Notes: generated from the letters alone by a model not told the origin. Shown: positions 1 through 5,824, numbered from the stretch's first letter. The stretch is 39,697 nucleotides of DNA from Lentilactobacillus sp. Marseille-Q4993 (GCF_951230165.1 NZ_CATNVB010000024.1:1-39697), one strand, 5' to 3'. Program-made: numbers and translations.

Positions 1-2
1 AT

Positions 3-164
3 GGTTTATTGAGAGAATACATGCCTAAGGGAGTGGATATCAGTACCATCAATGATAAAGAAATTCAGGGCTATGCCACTAAGTTGAACAAGCGTCCTCG
101 TAAATGTCTAGGCTGGAAAACACCATATGAGTCATTCTTTAACGTTGCGTTGCACTTAATTTGA
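3..164 (+). CDS. IS30-family transposase, C-terminal end (partial)
   Basis: Open frame running in from the left edge and ending at TGA 162-164. It reads LLREYMPKGVDIS, then NKRPRKCLGWKTPYE, which is the typical C-terminus of IS30-family DDE transposases (the NxRPRKxLGxKTPxE motif). Only about 53 residues are inside the window, so the catalytic core is not visible and intactness cannot be judged. The frame ends a few bases before the terminator of a minus-strand leader, so the element's right end lies there. Confidence 0.85.
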   Translation, partial: GLLREYMPKGVDISTINDKEIQGYATKLNKRPRKCLGWKTPYESFFNVALHLI

Positions 165-175
165 CAATTCAAGCA
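140..175 (+). mobile_element. right end of IS30-type element
   Basis: The last codons of the transposase run into GTTGCGTTGCACTTAATTTG, which resembles the terminal inverted repeats of lactobacillar IS30 elements (GTTGCACTT core). The exact boundary, probably between 160 and 175, cannot be set without the left end. No duplicated target can be checked. Confidence 0.55.
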
Positions 176-178
176 TAT

Positions 179-216
179 AAAAAGAGCCAAGAACTGGATT
201 AGCAGTTCTTGGCTTT
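179..216 (-). terminator. attenuator terminator of the Val/Ile leader
   Basis: Perfect 11-bp stem (GCCAAGAACTG at 186-196 pairing with 203-213), 6-nt loop, extended by A-T/G-T pairs, followed on the minus strand by TTTTT (183-179). The T-run exists only on the minus strand. The hairpin therefore terminates transcription coming from the leader peptide at 329-264. Confidence 0.85.
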
Positions 217-263
217 AAACCAACCCTGCCCGCTTTTGCGAGCAGCACAACGATGCCCGCGGT
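217..263 (-). promoter_or_regulatory. leader hairpin between Val/Ile peptide and terminator
   Basis: Between the leader stop codon and the terminator the minus-strand RNA can form CUGCUCGC-AAAA-GCGGGCAG, an 8-bp stem. The segment GGTTGGTT just before the terminator can also pair with AACTAACC inside the leader peptide's early codons. Such alternative pairings are what ribosome-controlled attenuators use, but which pairing is pro- or anti-termination cannot be decided by eye. Confidence 0.5.
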
Positions 264-329
264 CTAAATGACGATGACCCGGACAATCACGACGATGTTT
301 TCATTTGTGCAAAGGTTAGTTGTTTTCAT
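264..329 (-). CDS. branched-chain amino acid type leader peptide, 21 aa
   Basis: Short minus-strand frame starting at ATG 329-327 behind an AGAGGAAA ribosome binding site and ending with TAG at 264-266. The peptide begins MKTTNLCTNEN and ends NIVVIVRVIVI, so nine of its last ten residues apart from Arg are Val or Ile. That composition is typical of ilv attenuator peptides such as E. coli IvbL and IlvL, in which stalling at Val/Ile codons reports starvation. It is followed by a hairpin and a strong terminator. The structural genes it should control would lie left of the window, beyond the IS30 end, so the attenuator may be orphaned. Peptide and terminator are seen directly; the regulatory role is inferred from that layout. 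Confidence 0.75.
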   Translation of the reverse strand: MKTTNLCTNENIVVIVRVIVI

Positions 330-360
330 ATCTGATTTCCTCTTTCTTGGATTGAATAGA

Positions 361-389
361 ATATTATCACGACAAATATTAAAAGTAAA
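361..389 (-). promoter_or_regulatory. promoter of the Val/Ile leader
   Basis: On the minus strand TTTACT (389-384), a 17-nt spacer and TAATAT (366-361) lie about 32 nt upstream of the leader ATG. The spacing is ideal and the -35 is moderate. Confidence 0.5.
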
Positions 390-447
390 TAAGATTATTA
401 AATAAAATTAATTTATTTTTCAAACCACTAGTTTGGTTGCCATAGAT

Positions 448-453
448 TATAAT
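448..453 (+). promoter_or_regulatory. -10 element for the secreted protein at 494
   Basis: Perfect TATAAT 41 nt upstream of the ATG at 494. No good -35 hexamer is visible at 17 nt. Confidence 0.4.
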
Positions 454-493
454 GATAGCGAACCATAACTAATCTATTAGGGGGATTTTATTC

Positions 494-838
494 ATGAAAT
501 TATCTGCAAAACTACTTGTTGGTATTGCCTCGTTTTCTTTTGGAGTAACAATCGCAAGCGTACCCGCTCCATCGGCCAACGCTAGCACGGCAATTCCTGC
601 CAAAATGCGTCACAAGTGGTACGCCCATGCCTGGGGTCGGACATACAAGCTATATTTGTATAAACACCCTGCGAAGTTTAATGACGGCGGCTGGAGTTCG
701 TATAAGTATCATAAAATCAGTAAAAACAAATATGGTCTAGTATCAACTCAAGGTGGTCAAAGATTACAACTGAAATACAAAAGTTCGCATAAAATAACCG
801 TCATGTACAACGTTTCCTACCTTCATTTCAAAAGATAA
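494..838 (+). CDS. small secreted basic protein, function unknown
   Basis: A 114-residue protein with a clear Sec signal peptide: MKLSAK, a hydrophobic core, and a probable signal peptidase I site after PSANA near residue 30. The mature ~84 residues are rich in Lys, Tyr, Trp and His and would be a small beta-rich, strongly basic exported protein. The Lys/Tyr-rich style resembles the exported proteins at 4131, 27944 and 34777, but no family is recognised. The start is supported by AGGGGGA 10 nt upstream of the ATG. It appears monocistronic, with no obvious terminator behind it. Confidence 0.75.
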   Translation: MKLSAKLLVGIASFSFGVTIASVPAPSANASTAIPAKMRHKWYAHAWGRTYKLYLYKHPAKFNDGGWSSYKYHKISKNKYGLVSTQGGQRLQLKYKSSHKITVMYNVSYLHFKR

Positions 839-894
839 TCTCCAACGCCATTAGTCAGCAAGTGCTAATCCTTTCATTCACTAGGTTTGCCCTT

Positions 895-900
895 TATAAT
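895..900 (+). promoter_or_regulatory. -10 element for the GNAT gene at 934
   Basis: TATAAT at 895-900 with a weak -35 (TTTCAT, 872-877) at 17 nt. An AGAGG ribosome binding site follows at 917-921. Confidence 0.45.
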
Positions 901-933
901 AACAATACTTAAACAAGAGAGGACGACATCGAA

Positions 934-1425
934 ATGGCCGACAATCCCACACTTTCATTCACAAATATCAACGAGGTTCGCCCACTGATCACAGATTTGT
1001 TTGGCTCCCTTTGGGGGTCAGAAGAAATGGTGGTTTCAACTGGGGTCTATAATATCAACACCCTGGAAGGGTTCGTGGCGCACAAAGGCGAAGATATTGT
1101 CGGTATCATTACTTACGATGTTAGGGACGACATCATCGAGGTGGTTTCTCTTAACAGTTTTGAAAAAGAGGAAGGCATTGGAACTTCATTGATGAATGAG
1201 GTGAAGAAGATTGCTAGCAAACTCAAAATCAATACTATCCAAACAATCACTACTAACGATAATACTGACGCTCAAACTTTTTATGAGTATCTTGGATTCA
1301 AAAAAATCAAGATACTGCGTGAAGCAGTTGATAACGCTCGAAGTATCAAGCCAAGCATCCCAGTCTTAGCGGACAATGGGGTTGAGATTCATGATGAGAT
1401 ATTGTACCAAATGACCATCGATTAA
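934..1425 (+). CDS. GNAT family N-acetyltransferase
   Basis: 163 residues with the GNAT core. Beta strand VVSLNSF (71-76) leads into the acetyl-CoA pyrophosphate loop EKEEGIGTSLMNEV (77-90), and NTDAQTFYEYLGF (110-122) is the typical motif B region. It would transfer an acetyl group from acetyl-CoA to an amine; the substrate cannot be read from sequence. The C-terminal ~40 residues (ADNGVEIHDEILYQM) are usual for the small soluble single-domain members. The start is supported by AGAGG 12 nt upstream. The gene stands alone and ends at a strong terminator. Confidence 0.85.
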   Translation: MADNPTLSFTNINEVRPLITDLFGSLWGSEEMVVSTGVYNINTLEGFVAHKGEDIVGIITYDVRDDIIEVVSLNSFEKEEGIGTSLMNEVKKIASKLKINTIQTITTNDNTDAQTFYEYLGFKKIKILREAVDNARSIKPSIPVLADNGVEIHDEILYQMTID

Positions 1426-1447
1426 TTTGATAACTAAGTTATAAATC

Positions 1448-1490
1448 AAAGGAAGAATCCACTTGTTTTAAGCGGATTCTTCCTTTTTTG
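1448..1490 (+). terminator. terminator after the GNAT gene
   Basis: 13-bp stem AAAGGAAGAATCC / GGATTCTTCCTTT (1448-1460 with 1474-1486), then a T-run. The right arm coincides with sequence that matches the 3' end of the nucleotidyltransferase gene at 3056 (see the remnant at 1470-1507). Confidence 0.85.
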
Positions 1491-1507
1491 AAAGTAATTA
1501 TTTTTTA
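1470..1507 (-). pseudogene. remnant 3' end of a second ANT-like nucleotidyltransferase gene
   Basis: The minus strand here reads LLSKKEESA-stop (TAA). The intact nucleotidyltransferase at 3056-3826 ends LLSKVKEESA-stop. The DNA aligns closely between about 1471-1503 and 3059-3094 with one in-frame 3-nt gap. Upstream of this the reading frame is closed (CAA in the intact gene corresponds to TAA here). It sits 25 nt beyond the anti-sigma stop codon, so it looks like the leftover end of a duplicated cassette. Confidence 0.55.
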
Positions 1508-1531
1508 ATCCCAGACCGATTAATAACTTTA

Positions 1532-2428
1532 TCAGTTCAACCCATTCTTACTCAAAGTCACACCAGCTGACGTTGCCAAAATCCAACTCTTGTTAACCAA
1601 TTTTCCCATCATCTGTGAATCTCCCGTGACAATTACACCCTTTATTTTTACTTTATTTAAATCTGAGCTAACCTTTGAGTACCTCTTCATTCTTTCATTT
1701 GAAGCTGAAAGCTCTTTTATTCCATGTCTGTATTCTGCAAAATTTCCACTCGCAGATTCACCATTCCCAGCTTCGGAAAATCCTAATTGCATAGCTTCTA
1801 CATCAATTTCGGTTTTGCTTTTATCGCTTCCAAGCCAATACCACTTCACATGAACCCCTTTTGGCATTATTTTCTTGATCTTTCTGTAACTCATTGAGCT
1901 TGTAAAGGTTACTCCAACCTCCGAAACAGCTCCTTTTAGCTTAGCTAATTTCGTAGCGTCTTCGGGTAAATTGTGACTATCAAGACTATAAAATTGGGGG
2001 ATTTTTCTCTGGGTAATTCTATCGTAAGTAGCTGCCCCTTCCGAATCAATTGATGAAAATGTGGAGAAATTAAATTCTGACTGATTCCACGAATAATTTC
2101 CTTGTAACGGTGACCAAGGGATTCGTTGTCCCTCTATGTCTTTATATCTGTGACTAACAACTTCTCCACCCATAAAATCAGAATGATCAATAAATTGATC
2201 ACTGACTTCTATGTTAGGTGATGAAACTTCATTGATTATAGTCATTTCTTGGAAGAGCTTATTGGACTGCTTTGCTGACATGGATTGAGTAACTTTATAG
2301 CCAACTGCCATCAAAATTGGGGTAAATAGCATAATTAGCATTATTGTAAAGATAATCCTTCGAATTCTAACTTTCAAAGCCATTTTTTTAAAATTTGCAT
2401 TTTGTTGCTTCATATTTTCCTTCGCCAA
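1532..2428 (-). CDS. membrane anti-sigma factor (sigma regulator N/C-domain type)
   Basis: 298 residues with a short basic cytoplasmic N-terminus, one membrane segment (about 24-43, IIFTIMLIMLFTPILMAVGY) and a ~250-residue extracellular part. Membrane-proximal and C-terminal segments match the sigma factor regulator N-/C-terminal domain pair found in Firmicutes anti-sigma proteins, for example the stretch around GVTFTSSMSYRKIKKIMPKGV. Its ATG lies inside the 3' end of the ECF sigma gene (19-nt overlap), so the two are translationally coupled. The inferred role is to hold the sigma factor inactive until an envelope signal arrives. Nucleotidyltransferase-like 3' debris lies immediately downstream. 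Confidence 0.75.
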   Translation of the reverse strand: MAKENMKQQNANFKKMALKVRIRRIIFTIMLIMLFTPILMAVGYKVTQSMSAKQSNKLFQEMTIINEVSSPNIEVSDQFIDHSDFMGGEVVSHRYKDIEGQRIPWSPLQGNYSWNQSEFNFSTFSSIDSEGAATYDRITQRKIPQFYSLDSHNLPEDATKLAKLKGAVSEVGVTFTSSMSYRKIKKIMPKGVHVKWYWLGSDKSKTEIDVEAMQLGFSEAGNGESASGNFAEYRHGIKELSASNERMKRYSKVSSDLNKVKIKGVIVTGDSQMMGKLVNKSWILATSAGVTLSKNGLN

Positions 2429-2898
2429 CCTTTTCTTACTTTTCGTTTTATTCTCATCAACCGCATTTTTATAACTCCAGGGGACACTCCGTACTCAAAA
2501 CTAAGTTCTGAAATTGTTTTTTTATTAACGTACTTTTTAATCAATAACGTCCTCTGCGCGTCCGGTAATTGCTGCAATGAGGAGGCTAAATAACTAAATA
2601 TTTCATCTTCATATGTATTAATTTCGGATTCTTGGGATTGAGGAATTAAAAATCGTTCCATGATTTCTTGGAATTTAGCTTCTCGTCGATACTGATCAAT
2701 ATACTTATGCTTAACGATTGTGTACATCAAAGGTCGTAATTCTGACTCAGTCAATATTAAATCCGATTCTAATATCTTGACGAAGGCGTCTTGTACTAAA
2801 TCCTGAGCGGTTTGAATTTCAACTCCATGACCAACTAAATAATGCAAAACTTCGTTTGAAATATTCTTTATTGATTGCTCATATTTATCAAGTTTCAT
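2410..2898 (-). CDS. ECF-type RNA polymerase sigma factor
   Basis: 162 residues. Region 2 (about 20-75) contains AQDLVQDAFVKIL and RPLMYTIVKHKYIDQYRR. Region 4 (about 105-157) has LQQLPDAQRTLLIKKY followed by the helix-turn-helix KTISELSFEYGVSPGVIKMRLMRIKRKVRKG. Length and layout fit a group IV (ECF) sigma factor. A GAGGAGGAATT ribosome binding site precedes the ATG. The gene overlaps the downstream anti-sigma gene, and its 5' region carries leader copy A with a terminator. Expression is therefore probably controlled by read-through as well as by any autoregulated promoter. No convincing AAC/CGT-type ECF promoter was identified. Confidence 0.9.
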   Translation of the reverse strand: MKLDKYEQSIKNISNEVLHYLVGHGVEIQTAQDLVQDAFVKILESDLILTESELRPLMYTIVKHKYIDQYRREAKFQEIMERFLIPQSQESEINTYEDEIFSYLASSLQQLPDAQRTLLIKKYVNKKTISELSFEYGVSPGVIKMRLMRIKRKVRKGWRRKI

Positions 2899-2946
2899 AA
2901 TTCCTCCTCTCAGTATATTAACGAACGACTTTTAAAAAAGTAACAT

Positions 2947-3058
2947 AAAAAAGAGAGAAACCTATTATATATAGGTCCCTCTCTCATTCAAAGTACACAA
3001 ATCCTCACGCCAATTCGTTAATATTTACCAAGCTTTGGTTTTGTCTATACCCATACTA
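2947..3058 (-). promoter_or_regulatory. attenuator-like leader, copy A (upstream of the ECF sigma gene)
   Basis: Minus-strand leader beginning at the nucleotidyltransferase stop codon (3058-3056) and ending in a terminator: GAGAG-GG-ACCTAT / ATAGGT-TT-CTCTC (2985-2953), then TTTTTT (2952-2947). It contains GGGTATAGACA, a small hairpin CCAA-AGC-TTGG, and an open frame ...QSLVNINELA-stop whose last codons are at 3031-3005. It aligns over most of its length with copy B at 3846-3968, including an identical 19-nt block at 2974-2992. The terminator lies ~50 nt before the sigma ATG. A regulatory role is inferred from position and conservation; no known RNA family was recognised. Confidence 0.6.
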
Positions 3059-3826
3059 AGCGGATTCTTCCTTTACTTTTGAGAGTAATTGTTTTGCAAC
3101 CTCAATAATCTCTCTATCGTTAATTGTTCCGTTCGCACTTGATCTACTGTCAATACACCTGCGAATTACTTCAGCCGAAAAACTTGGGTAGTTATTGATC
3201 ACCCAATATGCTGACCTAATCTTTGGGTATATATTACCCTTCTTCAGAAAAGCTAATGTTCGACACAGATTGAGAACCTCATTTGACGGATTGTCTGGTT
3301 GCCCCTGAAAATCAATGTCATACTTTACCGCGTTCCAGTAATCAAGGTCAGACACAGTTTCAAACACATCCTCAGGGTTAGGACCAATTAAAGCCACTCC
3401 ACACTGATTGATAACTTTCACATGAGCAATCAAATCTAAATCAAAGCCATGCATCTTCTTTATGTATTCACTGGGGCTGTCCAAATAATGTTTTAGATGA
3501 TACTTTGAAAAATGAAATTCAAAATTTGGTTTCGTCGTTATATGCTTAGCTTGATTACTTAAAATCACATGAAGTTCGAGCCCCTTTTCGGGTGATAATG
3601 ACCATAAATCTTCAAAGGTAATTTTCATTAGTTTCTTCTTCATTTCAAATGACAAAGGATCATTAACTACCGCAATAAAGTCAACATCACTATTATCGTC
3701 AAACCCGCCAAGCACGAGAGAACCATGCAGATAGATTCCAACCAAATTATCACCTAATAAGCGATTCAGTTTAGCTTTTATGTTAGTTAATAAAAATCTT
3801 AGATTAAAGGATTTCAAAATCAGCAC
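3056..3826 (-). CDS. aminoglycoside nucleotidyltransferase-like protein (ANT/AadA type, DUF4111)
   Basis: 256 residues. The nucleotidyltransferase motif GSLVLGGFDDNSDVDF (35-50) supplies Gly-Ser and the metal-binding Asp47 and Asp49. The remainder, including CRTLAFLKKGNIYPKIRSAYW, fits the alpha-helical C-terminal domain of the AadA/ANT(3'')/ANT(9) group. Such enzymes adenylylate streptomycin or spectinomycin, but chromosomal lactobacillar members often have unproven substrates. A GTG at 3826-3824 is the upstream start, close behind AAGGGGCAGG; a slightly shorter protein is possible. It is preceded by leader copy B and followed by leader copy A, in the same orientation. A fragment of a second copy remains at 1470-1507. 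Confidence 0.8.
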   Translation of the reverse strand: MLILKSFNLRFLLTNIKAKLNRLLGDNLVGIYLHGSLVLGGFDDNSDVDFIAVVNDPLSFEMKKKLMKITFEDLWSLSPEKGLELHVILSNQAKHITTKPNFEFHFSKYHLKHYLDSPSEYIKKMHGFDLDLIAHVKVINQCGVALIGPNPEDVFETVSDLDYWNAVKYDIDFQGQPDNPSNEVLNLCRTLAFLKKGNIYPKIRSAYWVINNYPSFSAEVIRRCIDSRSSANGTINDREIIEVAKQLLSKVKEESA

Positions 3827-3845
3827 CTGCCCCTTCTATCTGTTA

Positions 3846-3968
3846 AAGAAAAAGAAAGCAACCCTACAAGGGTCCCTCTCTCATTCAAACACGGTCAAAT
3901 TAACGTCACATTCACGCCAACTCGCCAATATTTACCAAACTTTGACTCTGTCTATACCCACATTATAC
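3846..3968 (-). promoter_or_regulatory. attenuator-like leader, copy B (upstream of the nucleotidyltransferase gene)
   Basis: Minus-strand element starting at TATAAT (3967-3962), then GGGTATAGACA, a hairpin TCAA-AGT-TTGG, an open frame ending ...QSLVNIGELA-stop (last nine codons 3938-3912), and a terminator GAGAG-GG-ACCCT / AGGGT-TG-CTTTC (3880-3854) followed by a T-rich tail. Relative to copy A the terminator stem has changed on both sides while still pairing, and the short frame keeps its reading with mostly third-position changes. The gene's GTG start is about 20 nt beyond the tail. This looks like ribosome- or ligand-controlled attenuation of a resistance-type gene. An antiterminator pairing was not identified. 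Confidence 0.6.
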
Positions 3969-4130
3969 GGGATAGCTACTTATATTGATAGGTAATTATA
4001 ACTTAATTAGACAATGAGATTAGGGCTTTCTAGAAAATGAAATTTCTCTAGTTATCATTTTACTAAGAAATGCTTAACTCCACCCCCTCAAAACCAATAA
4101 ATGATAAACTAATTTTAGGAGGACTTACTC
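3969..4130. other. intergenic stretch before the secreted protein at 4131
   Basis: AT-rich spacer between the minus-strand leader promoter and the plus-strand gene. A modest inverted repeat (CTAGA...TCTAG, about 4030-4052) is present. No convincing plus-strand promoter was found, apart from a GATAAACT -10-like string close to the AGGAGG ribosome binding site. Confidence 0.3.
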
Positions 4131-4934
4131 ATGAAATTTCTTAAATATCTAACAATAAGTGGCCTAGCCGTTACTGGGTTAGCCATCACATCAATTGGGA
4201 ACCCTGCGACGGTTCAAGCAAAAACATCGAAATCAGCATATAAAATTGCTAATAAAGCTTCAATCAAAGAAACCTATTTCCACATCCCTACCAGTAAGAA
4301 AAACATCTATATGTGGAATTCCAACCACACCAAAAAACTACTAAACGTTAAAGATTACCCTAACGCAAATTGGTACAGTTATAGGAAGTACACCTTATCA
4401 AAAAATAATAAAAAATCCGTTTATTATCAGGTCACAGGACATAACCCAAACCGTCACACTACTGAAACTGGGTTGATTTGGCACGGTTATTTGAAAACTG
4501 GTTATAACAAGAACTGGAAGGTCTGGAACGATCTCCAACCTGGCCAATTTGCAAACGATCAGGACTACTACGACTACATTCAACAGTCACCATCCCAAAA
4601 ATTTACCAAAGCTGTTTTAAAGCTATTTCCTAATACCCAACTTTCAAAAGAATTGTCCTCAGATTTGATTTACGAATATTACGAGAAGGACTGGACGGAC
4701 GTCATCAAGCTACCAGGTGCCTCAAAGTATTTTGATAAAATGCTCTTTAAGGATAAAGTTACCGAAACCCAACGACTCGAGCTGGTAAAACAGGCGCTTG
4801 ATAAAGCCGGTTACGATCAAACCAAACGTGATAGCCTATCAGACTATAAAATTGGTGTCTTTTACTCAAAGTACCCAGATTGGTTAGCAATCGATCAATA
4901 CCCAGGAATCGTCCTAGCAAAGCCAAAGAACTAA
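4131..4934 (+). CDS. secreted protein with SH3-like Lactobacillus surface module, function unknown
   Basis: 267 residues with a Sec signal peptide and probable cleavage after TVQA (residue 30). Residues ~50-125 (YMWNSNHTKKLL, the YSYRKYTLSKNN region, KKSVYYQVTGHN, GLIWHGYLKTGYN) form a beta-rich module of a kind repeated in many lactobacillar exported proteins. A similar stretch occurs in the protease at 34777. The C-terminal half is alpha-helical and lacks recognisable catalytic motifs or an LPxTG anchor, so the protein is probably released or loosely wall-bound. The start has TAGGAGGA 9 nt upstream. It ends at a strong bidirectional terminator. Confidence 0.7.
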   Translation: MKFLKYLTISGLAVTGLAITSIGNPATVQAKTSKSAYKIANKASIKETYFHIPTSKKNIYMWNSNHTKKLLNVKDYPNANWYSYRKYTLSKNNKKSVYYQVTGHNPNRHTTETGLIWHGYLKTGYNKNWKVWNDLQPGQFANDQDYYDYIQQSPSQKFTKAVLKLFPNTQLSKELSSDLIYEYYEKDWTDVIKLPGASKYFDKMLFKDKVTETQRLELVKQALDKAGYDQTKRDSLSDYKIGVFYSKYPDWLAIDQYPGIVLAKPKN

Positions 4935-4960
4935 ATTTATGAACGGGTTCTATTCAAACC

Positions 4961-5010
4961 AAAAAGCGTCAACGATAATTTCACTCGGAATTGTCGTTGA
5001 CGCTTTTTTA
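4961..5010. terminator. bidirectional terminator between 4131 gene and the L,D-transpeptidase gene
   Basis: About 20-bp stem (AAAAAGCGTCAACGATAATT with its complement at 4989-5008) with A- and T-runs on either side, placed between convergent genes. Confidence 0.9.
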
Positions 5011-5018
5011 TAACCATA

Positions 5019-5507
5019 TTATCTAATTACAATTCTTAACCCGTAAGGCACCGTTTTATACATCCATTTTGCATCGGCAACTGATAACCTAATACAACCA
5101 TGTGAATGGGCTGCTCTGCCCAGATACTTGGCTTCAGATGGCAAATAATGACCGATTCGGTTAACGGGAACTGAATGAAACAGGTAGATTCCATGACCCT
5201 TCCATGACACCCAATACCTGGCTCCTTCTCCTGAGGTGGCATTATAAAATGATAGTCCCCGCTCTCGCTGGATATGGTATGTCCCCTTCGGAGTCGGTGA
5301 TGACTTTGTTCCAGTAGAACAGTACATCACATAAACAACTTTACCATCATCATGAATATAAACTTTCTGCCGCTTTGTGCTGACATAAAGCCAAGGATTA
5401 TCCATCTTAGACCATACTGGATATGCTTTTGATTGTGACGGCATTCGCCAATTAATCGCCTTTTGTGTCTTTGTTCCCTTTGCTTGGGTAGCTACAGTTG
5501 TAGTCAT
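5019..5507 (-). CDS. L,D-transpeptidase (YkuD), signal peptide lost to a frameshift
   Basis: The YkuD catalytic domain is intact. It starts around PWLYVSTKRQKVYI, contains STGTKSSPTPKGTY and YLFHSVP (His111), and carries the HSHGCIRLS signature with Cys138 and Arg140. Such enzymes form 3-3 peptidoglycan cross-links or attach proteins to the wall, outside the membrane. The frame opens at ATG 5507 with MTTTVATQAKG, which is only the end of a signal peptide. The basic and hydrophobic part lies just upstream in another frame, behind a good ribosome binding site (GTG 5566-5564). As sequenced, the protein would lack export information. A restored frame would extend to 5566. Confidence 0.8.
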   Translation of the reverse strand: MTTTVATQAKGTKTQKAINWRMPSQSKAYPVWSKMDNPWLYVSTKRQKVYIHDDGKVVYVMYCSTGTKSSPTPKGTYHIQRERGLSFYNATSGEGARYWVSWKGHGIYLFHSVPVNRIGHYLPSEAKYLGRAAHSHGCIRLSVADAKWMYKTVPYGLRIVIR

Positions 5508-5566
5508 TCCTACAGACAGAAAACCCCTAGGCCAATAAACAACTTCTTAACAATTCTAAAATCCAC
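5508..5566 (-). pseudogene. out-of-frame signal peptide start of the L,D-transpeptidase
   Basis: From GTG 5566, eight nt behind AGAGGTG, the strand encodes MDFRIVKKLFIGLGVFCL and then stops (TAG). One extra G in the CCCC/AAAA run at 5520-5527 (GGGG/TTTT on the coding strand) would instead continue as GGFLSVGM, entering the TTTVATQA segment of the intact frame. That gives a textbook signal peptide ending ATQA. Real mutation, phase variation at a short tract and sequencing error are all possible. Confidence 0.7.
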
Positions 5567-5592
5567 TATATTTTCACCTCTGAATATATTGA

Positions 5593-5632
5593 GAAAAACA
5601 AATGGCGTCGCAAATTGCGAGGCCATTTGTTT
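5593..5632 (-). terminator. terminator of the 31-residue membrane peptide gene
   Basis: Stem CAAATGGC (5599-5606) with GCCATTTG (5622-5629) and an inner TCGCA/TGCGA pairing, followed on the minus strand by TTTTT (5598-5594). Confidence 0.85.
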
Positions 5633-5634
5633 GA

Positions 5635-5730
5635 TTATTCATTCTTACTTGCGTTGTGAGTGTCAAATGCTGAGGCACCCATGGCAATTAGGAACACCAA
5701 AATTCCAAAAAACAATACAACTGATGCCAT
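5635..5730 (-). CDS. small single-span membrane protein, 31 aa
   Basis: ATG at 5730-5728 behind a perfect GGGGGAG ribosome binding site (spacing 6), TAA at 5637-5635. The sequence starts MASVVLFFGILVFLIAMGASA and ends with a polar tail FDTHNASKNE, so it is one membrane helix with a short outside or inside tail. It has its own promoter-like elements and its own terminator immediately behind, which argues for a real gene despite its size. It resembles small accessory or stress membrane peptides in general form, but no family is recognised and no function is assigned. Confidence 0.7.
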   Translation of the reverse strand: MASVVLFFGILVFLIAMGASAFDTHNASKNE

Positions 5731-5796
5731 GTTAACTCCCCCATTCAGATGAAAATGAATAACGCACGTAATCAATTGATTTTCTCCCTACTACTA

Positions 5797-5824
5797 ATGA
5801 TAGCCGTTTTGCATTAGTTGTAAA
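5797..5824 (-). promoter_or_regulatory. promoter of the small membrane protein gene
   Basis: TTTACA (5824-5819), 16-nt spacer, TATCAT (5802-5797) on the minus strand, giving a leader of about 60 nt before the ATG at 5730. Confidence 0.45.

Noticed and set aside
2900-2945. ECF-type autoregulatory promoter in front of the sigma gene
   Set aside because: TGTTAC and CGTTCG strings are present, but spacing and sequence do not match a recognisable ECF -35/-10 pair well enough to call.
2947-3968. Leaders A and B as T-box riboswitches
   Set aside because: No GGTGG-type T-box sequence, no stem I AGAGA/GGTG pattern as seen clearly at 33285, and the element is too short.
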